Assembly: GCA_016169945.1 (NCBI GenBank)
Contig: JADLSH010000285.1
Span: 496,001 to 560,000 of the forward strand
DNA from: Trachythela sp. YZ-2020
Lineage: Eukaryota > Cnidaria > Anthozoa > Malacalcyonacea > Clavulariidae
Reading direction: 5' to 3'
Length of the DNA stretch: 64,000 nt
In this document: piece by piece, positions 1-11,190 of the stretch
Numbering within the stretch: position 1 is the stretch's first letter
How the letters are laid out: each line of letters begins with the position of its first letter
Position numbers and translations under genes: made by a program
The notes under the pieces: model-generated
The model's input: the letters and a program-made list of their open reading frames with translations, nothing else
What the model was told of the DNA's origin: nothing
Databases searched by the model: none

Positions 1-2665
1 TTATACCGTAAAGAATATCCTGCTGTCCCTGTGAAATAAATTTTCAACAAAAAATTAACAAACTCATTAATAGTTAATGAATATTTCAGCCAATCAATTG
101 CACGATAGTATATGTCACGTTCAGGATGGTCGGAATGGGTTTAATGCTTAGTGCACGTCATTTTTCTAAACTGTTAAGCGTTTGCAACGGAGTAAAAATT
201 TTACTGTTACGGAGCTAAAAGGTTACGCACAATTTACAGACGATTTTACTTGTAGCTGCTAAATATGACTTTTTAATATTATAGTTCTCAAAATTAAAGT
301 ACTTCCACCCAGATCCTCGTGTAGCGTCTGATACGCACAATTCTCCACGAAATGTGCATACAGCCCGTATTTTAGGAATAAACTTTTTAACGTCGTTTCA
401 ATATTTTGCAGTGCGATTATAAAACGTGAGAAGACAGTCTCAGTCGTCTCTAAATTAAGGACACACCAGGAAATCTCCCAGCATTCCAAGGAGCAAAGCA
501 ACCCTCGGAAATAGCACCTGTCTGATTAACCATTTGGTTTGTGAAATATTTAGATAACTATATTCATTATAAGTGTTTTGCCTTTTGGAAGCACCAGGTA
601 TATCTATTATTGAAAAACTGTCGATTCGTAAGCCAGGATCTTCATGAGTGCAAATATAATTGTGTTTCACCAGGCAAACATACCAGGAGCCTATAAGTGC
701 CTATTATTACCACATGAACAATATTTCAAAATGTTAGCGTCGCTTTCATTTCCCAAAACGATTCTTACCCGTGTATGAAGTAGCATTGAAGTTTAAACGA
801 TAACCATCGCTCTCGTTTGCCACAGTAACTGCTTTATACTCTGCATATCCGCTCTCGTTTTCAAAGGTTTCGAGATCAACTCTGAGTACATTTTGTCCAC
901 TTGATGACAGACGATGAATTTTCTCTAGACCCAACCAGTATTCACCACTGAAATTTCCAAATCCCACTTTATAATCCGTCCAGTTTCTGTAGAAGTCAAC
1001 TGATCCATCTATCCGTCGCTGCAAAATAGTCCAGCCCCTTCCTGGAGTGGACTTCATATCACACCTGGCTTGGAAGGCTCCCAGACCGTCCGGGTCGATT
1101 GTATAAACGCCAGAGGTTGTTTTGCCTGATTTGTATAAGGCATCGCAGCTTTTCGCTAGAGAAAAAGTAGATCAATAACCTAGCCTCAACCTAACTTTGG
1201 CCTAACCTCAACTTCAAACACAACCCTACTTCAATCTAACCTGAACATAACTCACCCTAACTTCGGCCTCAGCTTAGAGGTGCCCGTATTGGAGAGGTGT
1301 CCGTATTAGAGAGGTGCCCGTATCAGGGAGGTGCCGGTATTAGAGAGGTGTTCGTATTAAAGAGGTACCCGTATTAGAGAGGTGTTCGTATTAAAGAGGT
1401 GCTCGTATTGGAGAGGTGTTCGTATAATTTGACCATTAAATTTCGAAGTGATCATTTCGTTCCTCAGCTTTAGCAGTCGTACCCAATCCCTTTGACAATT
1501 TCGGCTTGGCTTATACAATAGTACCTTTCAATAGTACCTTTGCATGCAAGGGCGCTGGTTTAATTCATACTGGAGGGCCTATAGTTGCAAGTGTTCCTGG
1601 TTAGCTCTAAAAAATGAATAGTTTTGGTTCGAACATTCCATCTACAAAAAACATTTAACATAAAATAAAATCATCATACCATGTGTAGGAACCAGCGCTG
1701 TTGTCATGGTGATGGCGAGTGCTGTTGTTGTGATTGGAAATAGCACCGTTGTGGTTTCGTCTGCCTTGTTTGTCGTGGTTTCATCTGGCTGTTCTGTTGT
1801 TGTTGGATCTTGCTCATTCGTTGTTGCATATATCGCGGTTGTAGTTGGAACTAGGGTGGTTGTTTTTCTTATACTCAATGCGGACTTGGTTTCATCTAGC
1901 TTCTTCGTCGTAGCTCGCTTAGGTGATGTTGTTGTGACTCGCTTGGTTGGTTTGGGTTCTACTGGCTTGCCCGCTTGGCTTCTCTGCAATTACAAGACAT
2001 ATATAAGGTTCGGTTCTTTAAAAGTAAATCGCTCTAACTCGCCGCTTAACTTGCTTTAAATTGCGACTAAATCGGCCGAGCTTCTCTTAAGTCGCACATA
2101 TCGGCAGAAGGCGAAAGAGAGTATTTTAAGTTCTTAAAACAGATTACACTATACTACAACTTACTCATGATGGGCTTGTTCTCCTAGTGTCCTGTGTAGC
2201 GGCCCTTGTGTGAAAACACGCGCGAGGAAAACACGCACGTTTAGTTTTTGTTTTTAGTGAAAAGGAAAAAAGTACAAAAAAGAGAAGAACAATTCACTGA
2301 AATGAAATACATTTCTACTGAAGAGTTTAACCTAAGGTAATACCTAGCCCTGAATGCCTGCCTCGCCCTTGACCACTACTCCAGGACTCGCGGCGGAAAG
2401 GGCAGCGCGCTATCCGCATGTACACTTGATAAGAATACCTTTTCTATTATTTCGTAGTAATCGAAGTATTGCGTAACGTGAAAATTCTTAGGATGTGTCG
2501 ACTTCGTGGCGTTGTTCAGCTCACAATTCTTGGAAGAACCTGTATTTTTTCCTTTGTTGAAATTAATTGATTTGCAAACAGGATGCTCACCCAGGCATTT
2601 TAAAGCACAGTTCAACGCTTTCGGTATACTATATTTGCGGATTACGTGACCAGTAAGGCGGTGAC
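1..2665 (-). CDS. Fibrinogen-related gene copy A (PAN - Thr-rich linker - fibrinogen domain), 3' end off the window
   Basis: Four exons can be placed by reading frame, splice signals and comparison with copy C at 43.8-47.7 kb: PAN/apple exon 2665-2439, Thr/Pro-rich linker exon 1983-1680, first fibrinogen exon 1155-769, and the first 28 bases of the last fibrinogen exon, which runs off the left edge. Each exon is bounded by AG and GT on the minus strand and the frame is kept across all junctions. The PAN exon has the Cys spacing of an apple domain (CALKCLGEHPVCKSINFN). The linker is Thr-rich, like an O-glycosylated mucin stalk. The fibrinogen exon shows GRGWTILQRR, DFYRNWTDYKVGFGN and GEYWLGLEKIH, the hallmark of the family. 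The product should be a secreted or cell-surface lectin-like protein. I did not find the upstream exon with a signal peptide. Exon lengths 227 and 387 are the same as in copy C. Confidence 0.85.
1275..1428. repeat. 17-bp intronic minisatellite, copy A
   Basis: About nine degenerate units of GTATTAGAGAGGTGTCC lie in the intron between the linker and fibrinogen exons. The same array, longer, sits at the matching intron position of copy C (about 45,995-46,360), so it was present before the gene duplicated. An adjoining CCTAACCTCAA-type tract (1,180-1,270) is shared too. Confidence 0.85.
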
Positions 2666-3059
2666 CTGTAGAACAGTGATAAAAGAATTGATGGGCTTAC
2701 ACCTCCTAAATATATGGCTTATACACGAGTGGCCATACATGAATAAATTTCAGTTTTATAAATATAGGGGGAGGGGGAGGGAGGGGATCGAAGTCGTTTT
2801 GCGAATAACCTAAACTGCGGATTGCGGACTGCGAACAGCCGACTTCGGATTGGAAATTGCGAAATGCGTGTATTATGATATTAACTATTTAAGAGTTATT
2901 GGTGTGACCAGCATTGATGTCCTCGTAAAAGACGTAAAACGAATGCATGCCCATGACAGAATTTGTTAATTCGTAATATGTTTAAAATATTCAGGAATAA
3001 TATATTTCATAAAACAAACTACAAGATGTATTTTTCTGCATCTCACTCGATTGAAATTG

Positions 3060-3505
3060 ATGTAGAAGGTTTAGGTGGATGGATACCTCGAGTGATATAT
3101 TATATACAATACTTTAGACCTGAACGGGAACGGCTGCGAAAAATGCAAGTCTAAGTACTTGCCGAATCACAACCCGCAGTACCCGCATCTATATATATTA
3201 CTTCTAAAATTCATTAATTATTCATAGGCAAAATACAAAGGAAACTGATCCGTAGCGGATCTATATGGATCTGATAAAGACCTCTTGTGCGGTTTGTATA
3301 TATTACATGAACTTGTGGTTAACGCTTGGCAACTGGACTCTGTAGCTCAGTGGTCAGAGCGCTGCACCGGAATCGCTTGGCCGCAGATTCAATTCCTGTC
3401 GGAGGACTTAGAGTAGTATTTTTCGCAGCCGTTCCCGTTCAGGTCTAAAGTATTGTATATAATATTTCACTCGAGGTATCCATCCACCTAAACCTTCTAC
3501 ATCTT
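3060..3505 (+). repeat. Fold-back unit carrying a tRNA-derived SINE
   Basis: Bases 3060-3145 reappear inverted at 3412-3505 (roughly 85-95 bp arms, few mismatches). Between them lies a tRNA-like head at 3335-3410, with box A TAGCTCAGTGG and box B-like GATTCAATTCC. The same SINE head and tail occur at about 5104-5365. A further insert at about 3195-3310 is also found near 48,520-48,600. Either an inverted SINE pair or a fold-back element would explain the layout. Confidence 0.7.
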
Positions 3506-3765
3506 CTTTATCTATTTGTCAACTATATAACAGGTTGTAAAATATAATATTTTCAAATAATTTCAGCTGTTATAAGCAACAGATTTTCAGTGAACATATA
3601 ATATAGGTAGCAAATATGATATTATAGACTATGTTGTCTATTTTGAGTGGTAAATATTTCACGTATACAGTATTTGACCACGATGACAAAGCTAATGTCC
3701 AATCTAAGACTCCAAATAAGTAATACCCGTCATACCTTGCGCGCTCAATTATTAAAGTTTGAGAT

Positions 3766-4043
3766 ATTTTGAAGGACAACCTTTTTTGAATTGGCTGTAT
3801 ATATATATATATATATAATTCAAAAAAGGTTGTCCTTTGCAAACCTTAAACTCTAAAACCTTAAACCTTAAACTCTAAGCGCGAAAAGCACTATGGGAGC
3901 GCAATTTTCAAGTTTAAGAATTGAATATGGCAGTCATTTGTGATTGATATATCATTGTAGGGAGATATTAATAATTTCACTCGAGTTTAAGGTTTAAGGT
4001 TTGAGAGTTTAAGGTTTGCAAAGGACAACCTTTTTTGATTTAG

Positions 4044-4045
<2 letters not shown>
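3766..4045. mobile_element. Small MITE with inverted ends and TA tracts
   Basis: The segment starting CAAAAAAGGTTGTCCTTTGC (3826) with CCTTAAACTCT repeats is inverted at 3980-4040. A third half-copy of the end lies at 3766-3790, across a (TA)n tract. No coding capacity. A second (TA)n run at 4047-4080 abuts the next element. Confidence 0.65.
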
Positions 4046-4083
<38 letters not shown>

Positions 4084-4449
4084 AACTACAAACCTGGATT
4101 ACTTCATAAAACTTTATTGACTACAAATTTGTTTCGTATAGCAGGCTAGAGAGTCTACTACACTCGTCAGGTCAAAGTCGCGTCTGATGTTAATACGTGT
4201 GAAACTTGAGATGTTGATTGTTTGATTGTGCGTGGGTTGTCAGTGTGTATGATGTCATGTCTGTGGAATGTGTTATGTAAGTAGTAATATAGGGGCCGAT
4301 CAACCCGGATTTTTGGGGCGCCGCAGGGGCGCCGCACATTAACATAGGGGGTGCCGCAACTCATTAGCTAGTATACGGGGTGCCTCACTAATTAACATAA
4401 TGTAGGGTGGAGCAGCACATTAACATAATGTAGGGTGGAGCACGAACAT

Positions 4450-5845
4450 TAGCATATTATTATTTTTTATTGTCACTATAAATACTATGCTCAAAACACA
4501 CGTCTGAGTTTACAGGTTTGAATTATATATGCTATGTAGGAAAATTATCCGCTATTTACAAATTGAAAGCTACTTATTAGCTAAAATATGGAAGACTATT
4601 ATAAATTGTAATTAGATATTAAAGATTACGAAAGAATGTCAAATAAACTTGAAAAGACATCTATTTAAGAAAGAGCATTTAAAACGCTCAGTTCTTACTA
4701 TAGGCAACTCGAACTCGTGTCCTCTCTGTCTCAACGGTCTATTTAACTTATTTGGCAACAACTCTTGTAAAGCATTGTCCTTATTTTTCGTTATTTTGTT
4801 CCATAACTTTATGTCCCTTTTAGAAATAATTTCCATAAAATTCAGCTTTTCTGATATGTATCCGTTTCGACAGGCACGTCTGATAAATTTATCGATCTGG
4901 TTTATATACTTGTCATAATGGGCACCACCCTAAAGCTCAGATCCGTAGGTAAGTAAAGGCATTATCAGGCTGTTGAATAAGAAGTCCCGCTGTTTAATGG
5001 GCAAACCATAATGCTTACAAACTCGCATTATATACATTCTTCCACTGGCTTTTCTAATTATTTCGTCAATTTGTAAATCCCATTTATTAGGCAGGTCCTC
5101 TAGAGTTATTCCTAGAATCCTAGAAGTTTACCTTATCACAACCCGCGCACCCGATAACCTATATATACAGAACCTACGGTTACAGCTCAGCAACTGGCCT
5201 CTGTAGCTCAGTTGGCATGGTTAGAGCGCTGCACCGGAATCGCAGGGCCGTGGGTTCAATTCCTGCCAGAGGACCTAGTGTTGCATTTTTCGCAACCGTT
5301 CCTGGTTAGGTCTTAAATTGTGGATATATCTACTCACTTGGATTATCCACCAAACCCAGTATACGAACATTTAGTTTATTTAAACCCCCTGCAATTATTA
5401 TCTTAGTATTAGGTTGGGATAATAGTAAGTGGTCACATGAGTCTAACAATAAATCAACTAAGTCATTGGGATCATATGTGCGATACTGTGATCTGGAGGA
5501 TGATAGATGGCTGCGACATGGAAGATAGAGTTTTCAGTTGTGATTTTCCCCATACACATTCAAAGTCATAAGTTAAATTTGGTAACAGCTCCATTTTCCA
5601 GTCATTCCGGCATATTATTGCCACTCCGCCACCACAACAATTTGTTCTGTCTTTCCTTAAGATGGAATAACCAGAAGGACAGATGAGAGAATCACATACA
5701 AAACAATTTAGCCATGTTTCAGAGATACAACAGATATCTATATCATTATTTTTAAGATCTGCATATAATGCCGGAAGAACATCCGGCTTTACAATCGATC
5801 TTGCATTCAATATTAAACATTCTGGGGTTCGTTGTGGCTTACTTA
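4450..5845 (-). mobile_element. LINE fragment (CR1/Rex-like) inside the terminal repeat
   Basis: On the minus strand, 5879-5472 encodes the start of an endonuclease domain (LNARSIVKPDVLPAL, DICCISETWL; SGYSILRKDR), although its first codons come from the terminal repeat itself. About 5100-4639 encodes the C-terminal end of a LINE reverse-transcriptase protein (SFLNRCLFKFI at the end). The reverse-transcriptase core is missing and a SINE (about 5104-5365) sits at the gap. Dead copy. Confidence 0.75.
5104..5365 (+). repeat. tRNA-derived SINE, second copy
   Basis: The tRNA-like head (5195-5275) has TAGCTCAGTTGG (box A) and GGGTTCAATTCC (box B). It is preceded by ATCACAACCCGCGCACCCG and followed by a body with GCAACCGTTCCTGGTTAGG. 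Head, 5' leader and body all match the copy near 3150-3480, which defines a family. The anticodon-stem mismatch and the flanking body argue against a functional tRNA gene. Confidence 0.75.
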
Positions 5846-6058
5846 CCATATGAGAGTGTGCAACATCATTAACATTCATTAATTATGTATTGACGTCATA
5901 ATGATATGCAAGGCGAGTTTAGGCAAAACAGTCTTTAAACTGAGCTCAGCATTTTCGTCACAAAAAGAGTTAATCCTAACGCTTTTTATCACAAAAGCTA
6001 TAGCGTCCCTATATATTTTGCCAAGCTTTGTTTGAGCATCATTTACAAGCAATACGAT

Positions 6059-6210
6059 GGAATGTCTACATGGAAAACCTGCGTCCTATTCGACTACAAA
6101 CCGTGGTACATTTTGGTTCTGTGGACAAAAACCTAGCTGTGAGTTCTTTTGCCGAGATGAAGATTGTTATATGTTCACGAAAGCCGTAGAAGATTTTAGA
6201 AACATAATAT
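6059..6210 (+). pseudogene. Duplicated 5' fragment of the GRF zinc-finger gene
   Basis: The plus strand reads about 50 codons beginning MECLHGK, with FWFCGQ and CEFF, parallel to the first GRF finger of the full gene at 11,817-11,191 on the other strand. It exists because the terminal inverted repeat extends into the gene. It stops abruptly where the repeat ends and is unlikely to be functional. Confidence 0.75.
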
Positions 6211-6585
6211 AGGGGGAAGCATGAGCATTAGCATATGAGAGTGTGCAACATCATTAAAATTCATTAATGATATGCAAAGCGAATTTGGGCAAAACAGTCA
6301 TTATGTTGAGTTCATCGTTTTCCATTTTTCCCAAACCTGATAATTCCATAAACATAATTTATAATAAAGTCCAATCTATCGAATGCTTATATTAGAAATA
6401 TACCTCTTCTACAAAGGTTTCAAGCGTTTATTTAGTAAAGCCTATACAAGTGAGATTTACAAACATTGTCGTTTTGGCGTTGGAAACGCCTTTGTTGCTA
6501 ATGTAAACTAAAGAATCAATAGCTTAACTCTCTCGTTGCTCTGGAGTCATCATTGCTAAATCTTTAGGTCCCCAATCAGCCGAGT

Positions 6586-6996
6586 CTACCCAATTGTGGA
6601 AAAAGCTGTGTTTGAGTTGGGTCGTTCTCCTTGTGTTGGTGGTGGTGTGAGAAAGCCAGGTTTAGGAGTAGCAGGCACAGGTTGTGTCATCTCGATAGAT
6701 CTAGGAGTGGTTGGTTGTGTTATCTCCATAAGTTCAGGAGCGGTTGGTGGTTCAACGATATCTGGGGTTACAACAATTGGAGGATGATGGACTGGAATAT
6801 CCATCTTGTTTTTAAAAGTTAGAAATCGATTTAGTTGGTCAGAATACAGCTTGCTTTTTTCAACCGCGGTAAGCTGTGGTGCTTTAATGATCTCTTGCTT
6901 TCGCTGCTCGGTGTTATACATTGCATTTACAAGGGGTGGTTGACGATAGGACTGTTTCCGTACATATTCGACTAAGACCTCGTCGTTGTTGATCAT
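6586..6996 (-). CDS. Pro-rich element-1 protein next to the ATPase
   Basis: This frame encodes 136 aa. A helical N-terminal half (LTAVEKSKLYSDQLNRFLTF) is followed by a Pro/Thr-rich C-terminal half with repeated QPTTP/QPVPATP. It lies just downstream of the ATPase relic on the same strand. Its setting and the helix-then-Pro-rich layout suggest a small virion or core-associated protein of the element, but I cannot name the family. The frame is open, unlike its neighbours, and may be intact by chance. Confidence 0.5.
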   Translation of the reverse strand: MINNDEVLVEYVRKQSYRQPPLVNAMYNTEQRKQEIIKAPQLTAVEKSKLYSDQLNRFLTFKNKMDIPVHHPPIVVTPDIVEPPTAPELMEITQPTTPRSIEMTQPVPATPKPGFLTPPPTQGERPNSNTAFSTIG

Positions 6997-7044
6997 CCGT
7001 TGTATGTTTTAAATCTATATACATCGTAGCTTCTTGATAACTCC

Positions 7045-7676
7045 TCATAAACTCTCGCACTCTGCCAGGATGAACTTGTCTTGAAGCATAGAGAGTTGTT
7101 GTTTATCTCTTGGTGACTTAAACAACACGATATAATGAGCGTTGAGACTAATATTTCTCATTTCTTTGCCTTGATGAAATATATTTTGGACAATGTAGAT
7201 GACGGACAAATTTCTGTGATGAATCCCTTTTGTGAAAAGATCAGCTATACGTTTGTCCTTGCCAGATTGTGCCATGAGATCATCTAGTACGATCAAATTG
7301 CGTTGAGAAATATCTAGGTAACCTGCTTTGTCAATATCTTCAGGTATTCCTTCTTTGAATTCTATTCCAGGCATTGTTCTCATCATATCCAAATGGGATG
7401 GCTGCCATTGACCATACACCAGATGATACGCTGAGGAGGTGGACTTATGGTTTTCTGGGCATTCTCCAATAGACTTTTCACCCATACAGTCTTACCACTC
7501 TGTGTACATCCTGCTACGATACAAGTAAAGGGGTGTTGCAGAACTGTAGATCCATTAACCGTAAAGTATTGTTGTCCAAGATTACGATTTTTATTCGCAT
7601 GAACAGTCTTCTTGTGGCAAAGACGAATACTTGTATTTACAAGCGATTTGCCGCAAACGTCGCACCCATAGGACAT
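7045..7676 (-). pseudogene. A32-type packaging ATPase, frameshifted
   Basis: In viruses, ATPases of the FtsK/HerA-A32 class push DNA into the capsid. The first part (7676 to about 7415) begins with a CxxC...H zinc-finger-like stretch, then Walker A (GCTQSGKT). The second part, in another frame (about 7415 to 7045), has the Walker B strand (LIVLDDL) and the VQNIFHQGKEMRNISLNAHY region typical of the family. One frameshift near 7,415 separates them. The family assignment is supported by the two Walker motifs and the integrase in the same element. Confidence 0.8.
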
Positions 7677-7754
7677 GTTTACTCTTCAAGAACCACAGCA
7701 AAATGATTTGAAACAAGGGCGATGAGATATATTTATACCAGTGACAATACATAC

Positions 7755-8500
7755 AGTCCATGACTATGACTATAGTCCATGACTATGACTATGACTATGA
7801 CTATAGACTATAGACTATAGACTATAGACTATAGAATATGACTATGACTATGACTATGACTATGACTATGACTATGACTATGACTATGACTATGACTATG
7901 ACTATGACTATGACTATGACTATGACTATGACTATGACTATGACTATGACTATGACTATGACTATGACTATGACTATGACTATGACTCACAACTATGACT
8001 ATGACTATGACTATGACTATGACTATGACTATGACTATGACTATGACTATAACTGCAACTATGACTATGACTATGACTATGACTATGACCATGACTATGA
8101 CTACTGACTATGACTATGACTATGACTATGACTAACAACTATGACTATGACTATGACTATGACTATGACTATGACTATGACTATGACTATGACTATGACT
8201 ATGACTATGACTATGACTATGACTATGACTATGACTATGACTATGACTATGACTATGACCATGACTCTGACTCTGACTATGACTATGACTATGACTATGA
8301 CTATGACTATGACTATGACTATGACTATGACTATGACTATGACTATGACTATGACTATGACTATGACTATGACTATGACTATGACTATGACTATGAATAT
8401 GACTATGACTATGACTATGACTATGACTATGACTATGACTATGACTATGACTATGACTATGACTATGACTATGACTATGACTATGACTATGACTATGACT
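7755..8500. repeat. GACTAT hexanucleotide array
   Basis: About 746 bp of nearly pure (GACTAT)n, with a few variant units (CACAAC, CATGAC, TCTGAC). Long open frames across it (Asp-Tyr, Met-Thr or Ser-His dipeptides) are artefacts of a repeat unit that is a multiple of three. It lies between the ATPase relic and the gene relic at 8501-8761. Confidence 0.97.
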
Positions 8501-8761
8501 TCCCAAGCACAGATCGTTTATAGAGCTCCTATGTACTTCTTATCCAACTCAACAACAAGCTCTGTTGAGATCTACATCTACAACCTCGCACTTTCTAAAC
8601 ACACAATGGACAAACCTAGACCTTTTGAACACCATATTATTGAGCTAACTAACAAAGATAAAAGTGTTAAAACAAAAAGGAATATACTTGTTCAGCGTGT
8701 AAATGGTTTCATAGGATTGGTACTGGCTCCAATCTTAGAAGGACTTGCAGAATTGGTATAA
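8501..8761 (+). pseudogene. Relic of a small hydrophobic element-1 protein
   Basis: After the hexamer array the plus strand stays open for about 86 codons and ends in KRNILVQRVNGFIGLVLAPI, a basic stretch followed by a hydrophobic Gly-rich tail. Small proteins with a basic region and such a tail (pX/pVI-like) are common next to capsid genes in adintovirus-type elements. The N-terminus was probably lost when the array expanded. The assignment is tentative. Confidence 0.4.
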
Positions 8762-8876
8762 AATGATCAACATTAAATTCATATCCTCATTCCAACCATG
8801 AATATCACCAAAAGACCATCTCCTGAAAGATGAAAGTTATCCTTGGAAACATTAATAGAGGAAGCAAAACAAAGAT

Positions 8877-9203
8877 ATGCGAGTACGAAGGAATAAAACA
8901 GAATCTTATCGAAAACGGTTTGATGACGAAACTTCCAACAAGCAAGCGTACGCGTTGATATTACCTAAACTACAAAAAGAGCTCGAAAGTGTTTATCTGG
9001 AACGTCTATTGTGGATGAGACAGCTTAGGAGGAATCGTGTACATAGAAAAGTAATGAACACGAGAGATGTGTTTATAAACAGTGACGACTTTGATCATGA
9101 TGAGGCTTTGGAAGCAGCCGTTGATAAAATAAAGTTTCTTCTGAAACATCTTTTAAAAGACAATACTTATATTGAAGAGGGCGAAAATACTGATTCAGAC
9201 TAG
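8877..9203 (+). CDS. Hypothetical element-1 protein, charged and helical
   Basis: This frame encodes 108 aa, Arg/Lys-rich at the N-terminus (MRVRRNKTESYRKRF) and acidic at the end (EEGENTDSD). It lies between the hydrophobic relic and the integrase remains. No motif is recognised. An overlapping frame starting at 8830 also stays open for a short way, so start and frame are uncertain. Confidence 0.35.
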   Translation: MRVRRNKTESYRKRFDDETSNKQAYALILPKLQKELESVYLERLLWMRQLRRNRVHRKVMNTRDVFINSDDFDHDEALEAAVDKIKFLLKHLLKDNTYIEEGENTDSD

Positions 9204-9543
9204 ACTTCCTCAACTACCTTATATAAACAGATATAATATACTCTATGCGGAGTGTAATAATATTTTAATAAAATTATACACACGACGTATATTTTCTATA
9301 TTTTCAATTGCGCATGCACACGTTAATATAACTGAATGTTTAGTTAGAGTATGTTTTACGTATAACTTTTAATGTAGAGTAACGTTATCCCAGAGGTGGA
9401 ATTAAAAGTTTATCGCCTTAACCTCTTTATCATTATAATAACACGTCATCTACTTTTTACTATAAATATTGCCTGACCACATACGGATTGAAGCATTCAA
9501 TATCCTTGACTTGTTCACTTTTCCCTCCAAAGAGATAAATAAT

Positions 9544-9894
9544 TTAGGATACATTGTAAATGGTGGCTCTTTTCGCAGTGATACGATTCTTCCAAGTCGT
9601 AAACGGACATGTGATCTGGCGCCTTTTCGAGTTCCAACCCAAATGCTTGCTATTAACACGTTCTATAGCTTCTATACCGTACGTCTGCCATCCTTCGTCT
9701 ATATTACATTCGTTTTCCTGACAAAACTGCGTAATTTCGTTTGTAATTGCATCAGCGTAAATTGCTTCCAACAATTTGACGGGGTTCCGACATAATCGAC
9801 TTTTGTCAACCATGTAAATATCATTTTGCAACATTTTTTTTAAAGTACAACTTCGGCGATTTTTACGTTGTTGCTCCAAAGCGAAAGTTTTCAA
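9544..9894 (-). pseudogene. Unrecognised element-1 gene relic
   Basis: A 116-aa open stretch (EECNIDEGWQTYGIEAIERV-type composition) lies downstream of the integrase on the same strand. A second frame continues to 9450 (KLFISLEGKVNKSR...), suggesting a frameshift near 9,545. It may be the C-terminal part of the integrase gene region or a separate gene. No motif identifies it. Confidence 0.35.
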
Positions 9895-10012
9895 TTTGTG
9901 CTATCTACGTGTGCTCCCTACTTTGCCGTTTAGAGAACTACAAGATCAGGCTAGTCCAGTCGTTAACAACCTTTTTATACAAGCTCAGCAAAATCAGGTT
10001 TGGGCAATGTCG

Positions 10013-10588
10013 TTATAGTACAATGTGTTCAGTCTTTCTGTCCTGCTTAAACAATTTAAAGTCAATGGGGACTCCTTTCAGTGTTCGGTTAAACCTTTCG
10101 ACAATGGACGCTTTCGTTTCATTATGTGTAGTAAAGAACCGAATAATGTTTTCCTTTAGGAGTTTTTGAAATAGTTTGTTTGTAAATTCTGTTCCTTTAT
10201 CCGTGTGAAACATTTTTGGTTGACGTCCTTTCTTGATTATTTTACCAAACGCTTCAACGAGGTTTGCTCCTGTCTTGGTCTTAAGCGGCTAAACCTACGC
10301 ATATTTACTGAGTACATCAAGCACTGTTAAAATGTACTTATAGCCGCTACTTTGTTCACTTAATGAATCCATAATCACTAAGTCAGCCTCCCACTCACAC
10401 TTGAAACGGTATCGTACGGGTTTATGCAAAGTGTAAGTGTCTTGCTTTTGCAACCACGAGCGAATTTTATTCCGCGATATCTGATATTTTCCGTCGTTTT
10501 TCACGGCGCGATATATGGAATCTACACCACCAAAATTTGCGGGGCTTTCTGGATTGTAATACAGTCGACTTAGGTATTTCTCCGCCAT
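10013..10588 (-). pseudogene. Retroviral-type (rve) integrase of element 1, with stops
   Basis: The catalytic core of a DDE integrase, the enzyme that inserts Maverick/Polinton DNA. The order is an N-terminal helical/HTH-like part (ISRNKIRSWLQKQDTY), the first Asp in EADLVIMD, the second Asp in FHTDKGTEF and the Glu in ASIVERFNRTLK. The two open pieces (10588-10295 and 10213-10013) are in the same frame, separated by stop codons near 10,290. The C-terminal part beyond 10,013 is not open. Compared with the intact integrase at 57.6-58.6 kb, the second-Asp-to-Glu spacing is shorter, near the usual DD35E value. Confidence 0.85.
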
Positions 10589-10952
10589 CTATATCTGAAG
10601 CTTGTATTATAATATTACCTCCACAACAAGCTGAAATACAACGTATCCTCCGAAATATATTTCGAAGAGATATTTGTGGTAAACCTTTACAACAACAACT
10701 CATCTTTTCCCCACCGAGGACAAAACGAAATGAACCAAACTATGATCACAAACTGATATATAAAGCTATCAGTGTAAACGAGAGTGTTATTAAAATTGAT
10801 TGTTTATTATTTTGTTTATGCTTTGGAACACTGACAACTCGAAATGCCTCAACAGATCTTCGGACACTTTGACGAATAGATTCCTCGCTATCGCTGTGTA
10901 AATATACGAAAGCTAAATAGGCGAAAATACGACCAAAATTTGTAACATTTAT

Positions 10953-11111
10953 TTATTTGTAGAGTTGCTCATAATCACAAACAATCATTGAACGGTATAA
11001 ATCTTCGTGTTGGTTCAGAACTGTATTTATATGAAACGATAGGGTTTGCTTATCAATATCAATCTCATTTCGTCTTAACTCGTCATAAATTATATCTATG
11101 TTATCCATCGC
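10953..11111 (-). CDS. Small hypothetical element-1 ORF
   Basis: About 52 codons from an internal Met (MDNIDIIYDELRRNEIDIDK), between the GRF gene and the integrase on the same strand. Acidic and helical. No family recognised; listed because the region is otherwise gene-dense in this orientation. Confidence 0.3.
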   Translation of the reverse strand, partial: AMDNIDIIYDELRRNEIDIDKQTLSFHINTVLNQHEDLYRSMIVCDYEQLYK

Positions 11112-11190
11112 GCAAAGGTTAAAAGCAAATGAACAGGACACAGACACAGTGAACTACACGATAAGTTTTATTACAAACAATCATTTACAT

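Larger units (their letters stand above)
4085..6210. repeat. Left terminal inverted repeat of element 1, interrupted by a LINE
   Basis: The inverted match to the right end is continuous except for the LINE insert at about 4450-5845. Short GCATAT/CCATAT repeats at the two junctions are compatible with a LINE target duplication. The terminus runs into the first ~50 codons of the GRF gene (6059-6210), so that gene's start is present at both ends. Part of the terminus (ATTAGCATATGAGAGTGTGC and following) is repeated again at about 6,218-6,310. Confidence 0.8.

Noticed and set aside
1706..2059. Val-rich ORF opposite the Thr-rich linker exon
   Set aside because: Antisense of ACN codons; the linker on the minus strand has splice sites and conserved frame. 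The same applies at 46,477-46,986.
5195..5275. Functional tRNA gene
   Set aside because: Mismatched anticodon stem, no T-run terminator, and a SINE body follows.
7829..8761. Long Asp-Tyr, Met-Thr and Ser-His repeat proteins on both strands
   Set aside because: Frames produced by a hexamer array; only the part after 8,500 may be a gene relic.
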